DNA of 64,000 bases, from the NCBI GenBank assembly GCA_003003615.1, contig PVWD01000003.1, positions 1-64,000 of the forward strand, in the 5' to 3' direction. Of this stretch, positions 19,759-28,057 are shown in pieces. Position 1 is the stretch's first letter; the number at the start of each line of letters is the position of its first letter. Source of the stretch: a filamentous cyanobacterium CCP2 (GTDB lineage: Bacteria; Cyanobacteriota; Cyanobacteriia; Elainellales; Elainellaceae). Below the pieces are notes generated by a model. The model worked only from the letters and a program-made list of their open reading frames with translations. It did not search any database and had not been told where the DNA came from. Position numbers and translations under genes: made by a program.

Positions 19759-19924
19759 AACCTCCAAAGAGGTTGTAGCTTGATTTACCATTCGGTCAAA
19801 ATCTCCTGACTACAAACAGCAACATCTACTGCATTTAATGGCAAACAAGCCGTCACAAAGAACTAATGCATCCAGAGGTTATCTTTTCTAATGTAAGGGT
19901 GTCATTCATTCAGAAACCCTAACC

Positions 19925-20143
19925 ATGCAAAATCAATTTTTCAGTTTGCTGCAATCGATTTTTCAAAAGGGTCTTCCCTTTGCCCTTAGCTTTGTAGATG
20001 ATGCTCTGCTGCTTGCAGCCACCAGAATGGGGCTTCACCTTCCCTGGCTACAGTGGGCTAGCACTGTATTGCTCATTGCGACTGTGCTGTACTGGACAGT
20101 GCGGCTTTTGCGTTTTCTGTACTTCAAATCTCTTCATGTATAG
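19925..20143 (+). CDS. Small membrane protein, unknown function
   Basis: This is 72 aa from ATG 19925. The ribosome-binding site is weak. A predicted transmembrane helix (about residues 44-66, ASTVLLIATVLYWTVRLLRFLYF) is followed by a short basic tail. An amphipathic first half contains FVDDALLLAATRMGLHLPW. I recognise no family. It is divergent from the M48 gene and precedes another tiny frame and the desaturase gene. Support is only the open frame and its protein-like composition. Confidence 0.4.
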   Translation: MQNQFFSLLQSIFQKGLPFALSFVDDALLLAATRMGLHLPWLQWASTVLLIATVLYWTVRLLRFLYFKSLHV

Positions 20144-20319
20144 GTTTTTGCAACACGCTACGCAATTTTTCCCAAAATTTAAATTGCACAATTCTGCAAC
20201 TTCCTCCTACTGAAAAATGCAGCTAAGTTGGCATAAAGCATTAACGATTTATCAAACGGCTCAACTTAATCTATAGACATTAGTTGATTCCTTTTTGAAT
20301 AATTTCTGGAGTACCAACC

Positions 20320-20499
20320 ATGACCCTCTTCAATTCCGCTATTAATGTCCGTTTGGCTTGCCTCCAATCCGATCTTGAAAGCCTGCTTACTCAGGTACTT
20401 GAGCAGCTTGATGCCAATCTTGAGGTTGAAAAAAAGGAAGCGATTCTACAAGATTTTGAACACTCAAAATGTTTGTTAAGGAGATTTGAAATTCTCTAA
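20320..20499 (+). CDS. Small coiled-coil-like protein (59 aa)
   Basis: ATG 20320 follows GGAG at good spacing (20308-20311) and opens a 59-codon frame ending at TAA 20499. The product begins MTLFNSAINVRLACLQ and continues as an acidic, probably helical stretch (LESLLTQVLEQLDANLEVEKK). It lies 41 bp upstream of the desaturase gene on the same strand. No family is recognised; it could be a leader peptide gene or a small regulator of the cluster. Confidence 0.4.
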   Translation: MTLFNSAINVRLACLQSDLESLLTQVLEQLDANLEVEKKEAILQDFEHSKCLLRRFEIL

Positions 20500-20540
20500 A
20501 TTACGTCAAACAACTTGTCCTTTTTTCCTGGATTTTATCA

Positions 20541-22130
20541 ATGAAAAACAGCACTGATATCAAATTTGAAGAAATTGAGCTTCAAGATAACATTCTACTG
20601 CCGACGAAAGGAACTAGACGAATGTTGCAAATCGATCGCACAAACTCTGATCCTGGTCAAACTCTTATTTCTGAAATTAGAGAACCCAAAAAAGTTCCCG
20701 TCATGGGTTCACCTGAACGAATCAGCAATCTTATGCCCAATGTTTGGGTGTATGGCGGTGAAGCCTATGACTTAACTGACTTTATTAAGAAACACCCTGG
20801 TGGTGAATTCTTCATTGGTCGGATGAAGAATCGCGATATTACTGTTCTGGTTAATGTGTTGCATCGTAACCCAGAAAAAGTGAAGCAGCGACTGAAAAAA
20901 TATGCTTTGGGGCGCAAAGCAACCCCTGAAGATCTACACCCGAAATACAATGCTCCTCCCTTCTTGTTTAAGGATGATTTTGACGGTCGAGTCGATACAC
21001 CTCACTTTGATTTTGAACAAAAAGATCAGTTGCTAAACCGTATTCGCGATCGCCTCAAAGTACCTGAAATGAAAGCCAAAATTGCCCGCATGGACTTTTT
21101 GTTTGATTTGACAACGGCGGTTTTGTTAGTCCTCTACATTGCCATACAGGGATTGCGGTTAGGAACCCCTGAGTGGATGCCAATCTATCCCTTTGCAGGG
21201 TTAATGGCAATGTTTCGGATTTCTCTTTCTGGAACAGGACATTACCTGAACCATCGGGCAATGGTCGGTTTCAACAAATTTGCTTCCCATATTTTTGATA
21301 TCAACTATGTGCCGATGGCGTTTGTTGTGGTTGATGGACACACCCTGATGCACCATCCTTACACCCAGACTGATGTGGACGTGAAGCAAAACGTGTTCAC
21401 CGCCATGATGGAGCTGCCCCGCTACTATCGTATTCCCCTCCACACATTGCACAAAATGGGACACGTTTTAACTGGAATGTTTGTGCGTACCTTTGAGATT
21501 TGTACCTATGCCATTCAGTTTGGTGTCGGAAACTTCTATGGCGATTGGCAACGAGGATTACCTCACTATTTGGGCATGATTGCCATGCGATTACTGCTCT
21601 TTGGAGAGTGCATTTTATTTACCCTCAAAGGTGATTTTTGGGCTTGGTTTGCTCAGTTTGTAGTAACGCTCTGGATCAGCACATTTATGATTGTAGCGAG
21701 CCACGACTTTGAAGATGATGCAATCCAGGAAGTGGATATAGAAGCAGAAAACGATTGGGCAGTCTTTAAAATTAAAACCGCCTATGATTTGACGATGGTG
21801 GGGAACAAGTATATTGACTGTTTCTTATCAGCAGGGCTGAGTCCACATCGAGTACACCATGTACTGCCTTATCAAAGAAGCGGATTCGCCAATATTGTGA
21901 GCGAAGACATTGTGCGGGAAGAGGCTGCAAAATTTAACTTGCCCTGGCATCCACCTAAAAACTTCTTTCTGGAGCGTTTGCCAATGATGATTCGGCATTA
22001 TCTTTTAAGTCCTTCTCGTCAGGCAAAGGAACAAAACCTCAATTTTTGGAAGGAACATTTGAATCCATTGGCACTCAAAACATCATTCGTTTACATCTAC
22101 AAAGGATTTATTGGTATCGGTTCAATTTAG
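20541..22130 (+). CDS. Cytochrome b5-fused fatty acid desaturase
   Basis: This is a 529-aa protein. Residues ~65-135 form a cytochrome b5-like haem domain (WVYGGEAYDLTDFIKKHPGGE). Four or so transmembrane helices and three histidine boxes follow: HYLNH (HxxxH), HTLMHH (HxxxHH) and HRVHH (HxxHH), the di-iron ligands of membrane desaturases/hydroxylases. The third box begins with His, not Gln, so it is not a typical front-end (delta-5/6) desaturase. The b5 domain would deliver electrons for O2-dependent desaturation or hydroxylation of an acyl chain. It is followed directly by a type III PKS and an ABC exporter, which suggests that it modifies the fatty acyl starter or the product of that pathway. 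Confidence 0.9.
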   Translation: MKNSTDIKFEEIELQDNILLPTKGTRRMLQIDRTNSDPGQTLISEIREPKKVPVMGSPERISNLMPNVWVYGGEAYDLTDFIKKHPGGEFFIGRMKNRDITVLVNVLHRNPEKVKQRLKKYALGRKATPEDLHPKYNAPPFLFKDDFDGRVDTPHFDFEQKDQLLNRIRDRLKVPEMKAKIARMDFLFDLTTAVLLVLYIAIQGLRLGTPEWMPIYPFAGLMAMFRISLSGTGHYLNHRAMVGFNKFASHIFDINYVPMAFVVVDGHTLMHHPYTQTDVDVKQNVFTAMMELPRYYRIPLHTLHKMGHVLTGMFVRTFEICTYAIQFGVGNFYGDWQRGLPHYLGMIAMRLLLFGECILFTLKGDFWAWFAQFVVTLWISTFMIVASHDFEDDAIQEVDIEAENDWAVFKIKTAYDLTMVGNKYIDCFLSAGLSPHRVHHVLPYQRSGFANIVSEDIVREEAAKFNLPWHPPKNFFLERLPMMIRHYLLSPSRQAKEQNLNFWKEHLNPLALKTSFVYIYKGFIGIGSI

Positions 22131-22232
22131 CTTGTGAATTATCGAAATTTTCAGTTCGTTTGCTTGTCGTCTGTTCATCCTCTATTCAAGTTTTACTGTG
22201 TCGATTTTATTCCTTATAACGGAGATTTCATC

Positions 22233-23426
22233 ATGCTTGCAAACGCATTTCAAACTACTTCTCAGCTTTCTAACTCCCAGCATTCCAATCGCCCTCAGTC
22301 CAGTTATTTTCCTCATCCGTCGATCGCCCACCCTCACTCCGTCATGCCAACGATCGAACGGTTAGCAACGGGGACACCTGAATATATCATTCCTCAACAA
22401 CAAGCGGCTCAGATAATTGCTAACCTGCCTCACCTGGAGCAAAGTCGCGATCGCATCGAAAAACTCTATAACAACACCCGCATCCATACGCGACATTTAG
22501 CTGTAGACCTTCGCTCTGAGGCAACGATCGATCGCAGTCATCGCTCTGGCACCATTCAATCCCGCATGGATCACTTCAAGGCGGAGGCAGTTCCTTTAGC
22601 GGAGCGGGTGGTTCAGCAAGCACTGGTTGGTGTTTCCATTGAAACGATCGGCTTGGTTGTGTTTGTCACCAGTACCGGATTCATTGCTCCTGGCGTGGAT
22701 GCGGAACTGATCGAACGACTGGGATTACGCCGTAATATTGGGCGGTTAACGGTGAATTTTATGGGATGTGCCGCCGCCATGAACGGACTGCGGGCTGCCT
22801 GCGACCATGTAAAAGCCTATCCTCACCAAAAAGCGTTGTTGGTCTGTCTGGAACTAAGTTCAGTGAATGCCGTTTTTGATGATGATCTCAACGATGTCAT
22901 TATCCACAGCATTTTTGGGGATGGCTGTGCGGCTGCGATAATTGGCTCCCAGGAAGTGGCAGAAGCCAGAGCCAGAGGGCAAATTATTATTCGCGATCAC
23001 CTCAGCTATTTGATTGAAGGAACGCAAGATGGCATTACCTTGGGCATTCGCGACAATGGTATTACCTGTCGGCTGTCGCGGCAGTTGCCCGACTACATTG
23101 AAGCCGGAGTCGGTGCGGTGATAGGGAATTTTTTAGCAGAACGCCAGATGACAAAAGCGGATATTGACCTGTGGGCGGTGCATCCCGGTGGAACTCGCAT
23201 TATTCAAAAGTCCCAAAGTGCCCTGGCTCTGACGGATGAGCAGGTGGCGTGTAGCTGGTCAGTTTTGCGAGACTACGGCAATATGCTGAGCGTATCTATT
23301 TTGTTTGTGCTGGAGCGGATGTTGCAGCAGCACCAAACCGTTCCAAGTAGCCAAACCGCTACCGGACTTGCATTTTCCTTTTCTCCTGGGGTTGGGGTAG
23401 AAGGAATGCTGTTCGAGGTGGCTTGA
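22233..23426 (+). CDS. Type III polyketide synthase (chalcone/alkylresorcinol synthase-like)
   Basis: This is 397 aa from ATG 22233, which has CGGAGA upstream; an in-frame start at 22134 would add 33 residues without a good ribosome-binding site. The catalytic triad is present: Cys179 in VNFMGCAAAMNG, His317 in WAVHPGGTRI and Asn350 in RDYGNMLS. The CoA-tunnel motif FVTSTGFIAPGVD and the C-terminal loop SFSPGVGVEG fit the family. Such enzymes condense an acyl-CoA starter with malonyl-CoA and cyclise the chain, giving pyrones, resorcinols or phloroglucinols. With a desaturase before it and an exporter after it, a long-chain alkyl-phenolic or alkyl-pyrone product is the simplest guess. Confidence 0.93.
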   Translation: MLANAFQTTSQLSNSQHSNRPQSSYFPHPSIAHPHSVMPTIERLATGTPEYIIPQQQAAQIIANLPHLEQSRDRIEKLYNNTRIHTRHLAVDLRSEATIDRSHRSGTIQSRMDHFKAEAVPLAERVVQQALVGVSIETIGLVVFVTSTGFIAPGVDAELIERLGLRRNIGRLTVNFMGCAAAMNGLRAACDHVKAYPHQKALLVCLELSSVNAVFDDDLNDVIIHSIFGDGCAAAIIGSQEVAEARARGQIIIRDHLSYLIEGTQDGITLGIRDNGITCRLSRQLPDYIEAGVGAVIGNFLAERQMTKADIDLWAVHPGGTRIIQKSQSALALTDEQVACSWSVLRDYGNMLSVSILFVLERMLQQHQTVPSSQTATGLAFSFSPGVGVEGMLFEVA

Positions 23427-23447
23427 GGGAACCACAAGATTTGTTTC

Positions 23448-25187
23448 ATGCGATCGATGCAAATTAATGCAATTCAATTCAATTCAACACATTTAATCAA
23501 CGTACACCTGCAAGAGAAAAGGCAAAATGCGATGAAGTATCTGACCTTAATGTTGAAAGCTTCCTGGATGGCGATCGCCGCTGCAACGCTACTTGGGCTT
23601 TTGAGTGGGGGACTGAGTGCAAGGCTGATTGCAATGGTGAACCAGGTCATTCAGCAGCCTAGCCATTCGATCGGGTTTATTCCGTTTTTTGTGTTGATCT
23701 GCTTGACCCTGGCGATCGGAGTTGCCTCGCAATTTATTTTGATTGGGCTTTCCCAGGATGCGATTTACCAACTGCGGTTAAGCCTGAGCCGAAACATTCT
23801 GCACTCTCCACTACAACATTTAGAACGGTTAGGAAATCATCGTTTGCTTGCCTCTTTAACCGACGATGTGCGAGTGCTTTCCCATACGGTGTCTGTTGTG
23901 CCAAATCTTTGCGTGGATATCGCAACCATTGGCGGCTGTTTAATTTATCTGGCTTGGCTTTCCAGTCACCTGCTGGCATTGTTGGTGTTGGTGATGCTGG
24001 TGGTCATTTGGGGCATTCAAGCTACGATGCGAAAAGCTCAGGGATTGTTTGTCATCGCCCGCGAAGAAGAAGATCGCCTGTTTCATCACTTTCAATCCAT
24101 TACTGCTGGCACGAAAGAACTTAAACTAAACCGCGATCGTCAAAATGATTTCTTCACCCAGCACCTTGCCCATACTGCTCACACCATGCGGCAAAAAAAT
24201 AAGCACGCTATGAAAATATTTGCAGTGGCAGATGGACTGGGACAGTTTTCCCTATTTACCATCCTGGGCATCACTTTATTCATCGCACCCAAATTGCTCA
24301 ATACGCCAATGCCGTTGCTGTCTACCTACGCCCTCACCATCACCTACCTGACCATGCCTTTCCAAAATCTGCTGCACCGCCTGCCCGATCTGCTACGAGG
24401 CAAAGTGGCACTACAAAAAATTGACCATATGCAGCTCACCTTGACTCACCATCAGGAAATTACAGCAAATTCCCCCCGCAACTCTGTGCAAGCTTGCCAT
24501 GTGGAGCTACGACAAGTCACCTATCATTATCAGCCAGAAGGAGAAGAACACGGCTTTACACTTGGTCCCATCAGCCTATCTCTGGAACCCGGACAAATCA
24601 CCTACCTGATTGGCGGCAATGGCAGCGGCAAATCGACCCTGGCGAAGCTGATCACCGGACTGTATACTCCCCAAGCTGGGCAAATCTTACTCTCTAGAAC
24701 GCCTATTACCGAACAGAACCAGGACTGGTATCGACAACATGTTTCTGCGATTTTTTCCGACTTCTATCTGTTCGATCGCTGCCTGGGATTGCATCATCCT
24801 GACCTCGATCGCACCATAAACAAATACCTACGCCAACTTCAACTGAGTCACAAAGTGCAAGTGCGAGATGGCGTGCTTTCCACCACTCGTCTCTCTCAGG
24901 GACAGCGCAAACGCTTAGCATTGCTGACCACTTATCTGGAAGATCGTCCCATTTATGTATTCGATGAGTGGGCAGCAGACCAGGAACCCGCCTTTCGAGA
25001 ACTGTTCTACACCGATCTTCTAGGGCGATTGAAGCAACAGGGCAAAACAGTTGTAGTGATTACTCATGACGATCGCTACTTTTACCTCGCAGATCAGCTG
25101 ATAAAGCTAGAGTATGGCAAAGCAAGTGTCGTCGAGCATGAATTGACTGCCGAAAATCAACCGATCGCACCGAAACAAAGGGGATGA
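23448..25187 (+). CDS. ABC transporter, fused permease/ATPase (SyrD/PvdE-like exporter)
   Basis: The frame gives 579 aa from 23448; the family-like start is ATG 23532 (MKYLTLMLKASW), since the first 28 residues show no conservation features. Six transmembrane helices occupy about residues 45-330. The nucleotide-binding domain has Walker A LIGGNGSGKSTLAKL, signature LSQGQRKRLALL and Walker B YVFDEWAADQEP. The DEWAADQ motif is characteristic of the cyclic-peptide/siderophore exporter family typified by SyrD and PvdE. It starts 21 bp after the type III PKS gene and should export the product of this cluster. Such half-transporters work as homodimers. Confidence 0.9.
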   Translation: MRSMQINAIQFNSTHLINVHLQEKRQNAMKYLTLMLKASWMAIAAATLLGLLSGGLSARLIAMVNQVIQQPSHSIGFIPFFVLICLTLAIGVASQFILIGLSQDAIYQLRLSLSRNILHSPLQHLERLGNHRLLASLTDDVRVLSHTVSVVPNLCVDIATIGGCLIYLAWLSSHLLALLVLVMLVVIWGIQATMRKAQGLFVIAREEEDRLFHHFQSITAGTKELKLNRDRQNDFFTQHLAHTAHTMRQKNKHAMKIFAVADGLGQFSLFTILGITLFIAPKLLNTPMPLLSTYALTITYLTMPFQNLLHRLPDLLRGKVALQKIDHMQLTLTHHQEITANSPRNSVQACHVELRQVTYHYQPEGEEHGFTLGPISLSLEPGQITYLIGGNGSGKSTLAKLITGLYTPQAGQILLSRTPITEQNQDWYRQHVSAIFSDFYLFDRCLGLHHPDLDRTINKYLRQLQLSHKVQVRDGVLSTTRLSQGQRKRLALLTTYLEDRPIYVFDEWAADQEPAFRELFYTDLLGRLKQQGKTVVVITHDDRYFYLADQLIKLEYGKASVVEHELTAENQPIAPKQRG

Positions 25188-25441
25188 TAGATGAGTTGGG
25201 AGCATCTAAGGCATCGGTCATGAACACATATTTCGTCCACGAAAAATATCTCATAAATTAACCGCGATCGCATTTGTTTCTGTCTCCTCAATCCGTCGCA
25301 TAGATATAGCCACAGCAGCTATGGGAAACAGATTTGAACTCATCCAAATAAGTAAAAGACTACTCGCAAATACACGTATTCTCATGTTTATCATAAAAGT
25401 AGTTGAGTAAGCGTCGCCAAAATGGTCTTAATGCCGATACA

Positions 25442-25849
25442 CTATGGAGTCATTGTACATACTCGGCTTGCAACATTAGGATTACTGTGCCAGTTCTCAA
25501 TCCAGTTCGCGGGTGAAGCAATTCGATCGGAATAAGACACCTCGTTTGCATCGCATCTGACGCTCAACACTTTGAACTCAAAAATTCCATTGCACACTGT
25601 GCCATCCATCGGACTACCAGTATGTAATACACTCAAAAAACGTTCACTTCCATTCACTCTTAAAGTTTCAGGATTTGCATAGTAGCTACAGTTACCTCTT
25701 CCTCCCGGTTGAAGCAGTAAATGATATCGAGCTGTAACTAAATTGTGGGTTTCCGTATCGGGTAGTGCTGCACAACTCGGTAAAGCTGACAGGGTGCATA
25801 CGGTAATACTCAACAGAGCGGACAGCGTTTTTGAACAGTTGAAAGTCAT
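25442..25849 (-). CDS. Small secreted protein, unknown function
   Basis: This is 135 aa from ATG 25849 with a weak AAGG upstream. The N-terminus is a signal peptide (LLSITVCTLSALPSCAA); the PSC could be a poor lipobox, so lipoprotein status is uncertain. The mature part has cysteines in GNCSYY, TVCNGIF, SVRCDAN and RVCTMTP, consistent with two disulfides in the periplasm or outside the cell. No family is recognised. It is the last of three small minus-strand genes after the ABC exporter; the 254-bp gap on its downstream side (25188-25441) shows nothing clear. Confidence 0.6.
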   Translation of the reverse strand: MTFNCSKTLSALLSITVCTLSALPSCAALPDTETHNLVTARYHLLLQPGGRGNCSYYANPETLRVNGSERFLSVLHTGSPMDGTVCNGIFEFKVLSVRCDANEVSYSDRIASPANWIENWHSNPNVASRVCTMTP

Positions 25850-25876
25850 TGTTTTGCCTTAATATATCTTTGTGAT

Positions 25877-26098
25877 TCAAGCACTGAAAATTGTCAACGA
25901 GGTGGAAATTGTTGCACCTGCACAACGGTAGATGGAGCCGTTATCTGTCCATACAAATGTACGAAACTCAGTTCTGACATCTAGAGCCTCCACTAGGGAA
26001 GCTTCCCAAAAAAAATCTGAAACGGATTCTCTCGCCCAAACTGCATTGGTATTAGCCAAGAAAAGAATAGAAAAACTCAAAATCGATAACACTTTCAT
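25877..26098 (-). CDS. Very small secreted protein, unknown function
   Basis: ATG 26098 has AGGTGA upstream and opens a 73-aa frame; a longer version starting at 26149 lacks support. The first ~24 residues (MKVLSILSFSILFLANTNAVWA) form a clear signal peptide with an AxA-like end. The remaining ~50 residues contain EFRTFVWTDNGSIYRC. It is 27 bp upstream of the 135-aa secreted protein gene and may be co-transcribed. Function unknown; it could be the remnant of a longer protein. Confidence 0.5.
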   Translation of the reverse strand: MKVLSILSFSILFLANTNAVWARESVSDFFWEASLVEALDVRTEFRTFVWTDNGSIYRCAGATISTSLTIFSA

Positions 26099-26158
26099 AG
26101 CGCAATCACCTGATGAAGACTTGCAGATCAAAAGCAGGACAAGCGGCAAATTTCTCCT

Positions 26159-26758
26159 CTACGTTGCTCCCCAGATTTCATTGCCAAATAAATTGATCTG
26201 CTGTCTTGCTTTTCCTGCACCCGTCTTCAGGTTGATTCTAATTTCTTGCCCTCTCGCCGTGTAACCCAACAATCGCTTACCCTTAAACGTTAATCCGAAT
26301 ACATCTCTAAACCCAATGTTGCCAATTATGTCTGCCCGTCCTTTTGGCGTAATTGCAAGCAATCGATCGGAACCAAAACTTGAATTAGAAGTTGCAAGAA
26401 AACGACCGTTCTTAGAATCGTATGTAATATCTCCACTGCTCAGGAAGTTCGGAATAGAGGCAACCCGTTTAGCTCGACCTGTTTTGATATTAATCCGATA
26501 AAAGCCAGTCCCACCCGTTCCATAGAGTTTTCCTTTTGGTCCAAACGTCAACCCATTCATGTCGCCAACTCCAAGATTGCCGACAAAAGTAGCATTTCCA
26601 GAACTACGATTGATCCGATACAGCGAACCAAATGTAATCCCCAATAATTGACCTTTTCTTGCGGCAATATCAGTGAAGCTAGGCCCTACACCCAACGTTC
26701 TGAAGTTTCGCCCCACCAACCGCCCCACTTCACCCGAATTGGTTGAAAGAATTGTCAT
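26159..26758 (-). CDS. Beta-propeller-like repeat protein
   Basis: This is 199 aa from ATG 26758 with GAGGT six bases upstream. Four or more repeats share the pattern LYRIN-x-GxA-x-xxGxIG (for example GSLYRINRSSGNATFVGNLG and GTGFYRINIKTGRAKRVASI), typical of small beta-propeller blades. There is no signal peptide. It is the first of a three-gene minus-strand group with two secreted proteins. I recognise no specific family or enzyme motif; a binding or scaffold role is only a guess. Confidence 0.6.
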   Translation of the reverse strand: MTILSTNSGEVGRLVGRNFRTLGVGPSFTDIAARKGQLLGITFGSLYRINRSSGNATFVGNLGVGDMNGLTFGPKGKLYGTGGTGFYRINIKTGRAKRVASIPNFLSSGDITYDSKNGRFLATSNSSFGSDRLLAITPKGRADIIGNIGFRDVFGLTFKGKRLLGYTARGQEIRINLKTGAGKARQQINLFGNEIWGAT

Positions 26759-26823
26759 GATAGACCTCGAATCAGTTTGAAACTGAAACCAGCCTAATCA
26801 CCGTTGGAAGAATCTTCTTCCAG

Positions 26824-28011
26824 TTATTCCTGGCTCATTCCTCGTTTTGCTCGTTTGGCATAGACTTTCACCGTTTCATACGGCATCTGCAAATCTTCTG
26901 CGATCGTCTTTAAGGATTCTCCAAATTCGCGTCGGGCTTGAATCGTCGCCAAGGTTTCTGCAATCTGACTGGCCCGATCGCCCCCTGTGCGATACCGTTG
27001 GGCAATAAACAATTCTGTTAACTCCGCAATGCGATCGAGCAGAATCGTTTGTAGCGCAGGAGGAGATTGCAATTCAGATAATGTCCATCCCAAACGGGTT
27101 TGCCCCAAACCAAAGGTTGTTTTATGTCCTGTGCCGCAATAGGGAGCCAGATGCACCAGCGCAAACAATAATTGCTCATACTCATCATCTCGCGGTGCCT
27201 TCGCTGACAGTTCCAGTTCGATCGCCCCTGTAAACGCCGTTACTGTACCCTTTTTCCCGGACAACACCCGCGTTGATTCCAGCCGATGCCGCACAATCAC
27301 GATCGATTCATCCACCCATTCCAAAAACTCATCTGGCTCAAACTCAATCCCTGAAAAAACATTCCAGCGGCGCAAGTAACTATGAAATACATTGAATGGC
27401 ATCGGCAATGGTAAATGTAATCCCCGACGGCGAAAGCTCGTAGGTGACGTGAAGCTGAGTGCGACTCGAAAGCGATCGGGATACTCTGCCTGCCAAAGTT
27501 GTTCATAGGTCATTGGCGGGTGGGTCGTGGTAATTTGACGCACCTGCAACGGGGCATTCCGCAATGCAACCACTTGGGGCGGCTGTTGTAACCATTTTGC
27601 CAACCATTGTGCAATCGGCTTTGATAAAGCGGTGATCGTCCATTGATAAGATTGCCCCGCCTTCAGTTGAAACATCCTGCCGTTGGTTTCTAAGGCTCCT
27701 TCCAGTCCAGAAATGGTAAATGCTTTCTCCGTTTGCCCATCATGCAGTTGAGCAGACAAATCTGGATCGGACTGCCGCACCTGATCGAGAAACCAAGCAT
27801 GAAGCCCGATCGTGTATTGAGCATAGAGGGCACAGGTTTGTAATGGCTCTAACTCCATCGTGACACCAACGAGTTCAGTCTCCGCTGCCCAAGCTGAAGA
27901 GGAACTGAACTGCTGCCGTTTGCGAGGAGATTTGGACGATTGAGCCATGTTGAAGCAGGAGGTTTTGCAATACTGACCGGAGTCCAACAATTCTAGAGCA
28001 TCAACGGTCAT
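26824..28011 (-). CDS. cas6: Cas6-family CRISPR RNA endonuclease, orphan, with C-terminal HTH
   Basis: This is 395 aa from ATG 28011; ATG 27947 is an alternative, and neither has a good ribosome-binding site. It has the duplicated RAMP fold of Cas6: an N-terminal GLHAWFLDQV segment, a central GLHLPLPMPFNVFHSYLRRW, the SGKKGTVTAFTGAIELEL strand, and the glycine-rich loop GTGHKTTFGLGQTRLG. Cas6 cuts pre-crRNA within repeats. Residues ~330-395 add an unusual extension that looks like a helix-turn-helix (SLKTIAEDLQMPYETVKVY). No other cas gene and no CRISPR array is visible. It sits 46 bp behind the large helicase at the end of the conjugation block, so it may process crRNAs in trans or serve the element itself. 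Confidence 0.85.
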   Translation of the reverse strand: MTVDALELLDSGQYCKTSCFNMAQSSKSPRKRQQFSSSSAWAAETELVGVTMELEPLQTCALYAQYTIGLHAWFLDQVRQSDPDLSAQLHDGQTEKAFTISGLEGALETNGRMFQLKAGQSYQWTITALSKPIAQWLAKWLQQPPQVVALRNAPLQVRQITTTHPPMTYEQLWQAEYPDRFRVALSFTSPTSFRRRGLHLPLPMPFNVFHSYLRRWNVFSGIEFEPDEFLEWVDESIVIVRHRLESTRVLSGKKGTVTAFTGAIELELSAKAPRDDEYEQLLFALVHLAPYCGTGHKTTFGLGQTRLGWTLSELQSPPALQTILLDRIAELTELFIAQRYRTGGDRASQIAETLATIQARREFGESLKTIAEDLQMPYETVKVYAKRAKRGMSQE

Positions 28012-28057
28012 TGCGCTGATTTTACCCCGAATCTATGTGGTGAGTCGTGGTCGGGTT

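Noticed and set aside
22134-22232. Upstream start for the type III PKS
   Set aside because: The added 33 residues do not resemble the family, and ATG 22233 has its own ribosome-binding site.
25692-25925. 77-codon minus-strand frame spanning two small secreted genes
   Set aside because: It overlaps two frames with signal peptides and better start sites, and shows no protein-like features.
25188-28057. CRISPR array near cas6
   Set aside because: Gaps around cas6 are short and contain no regularly spaced direct repeats; none was seen in other gaps either.
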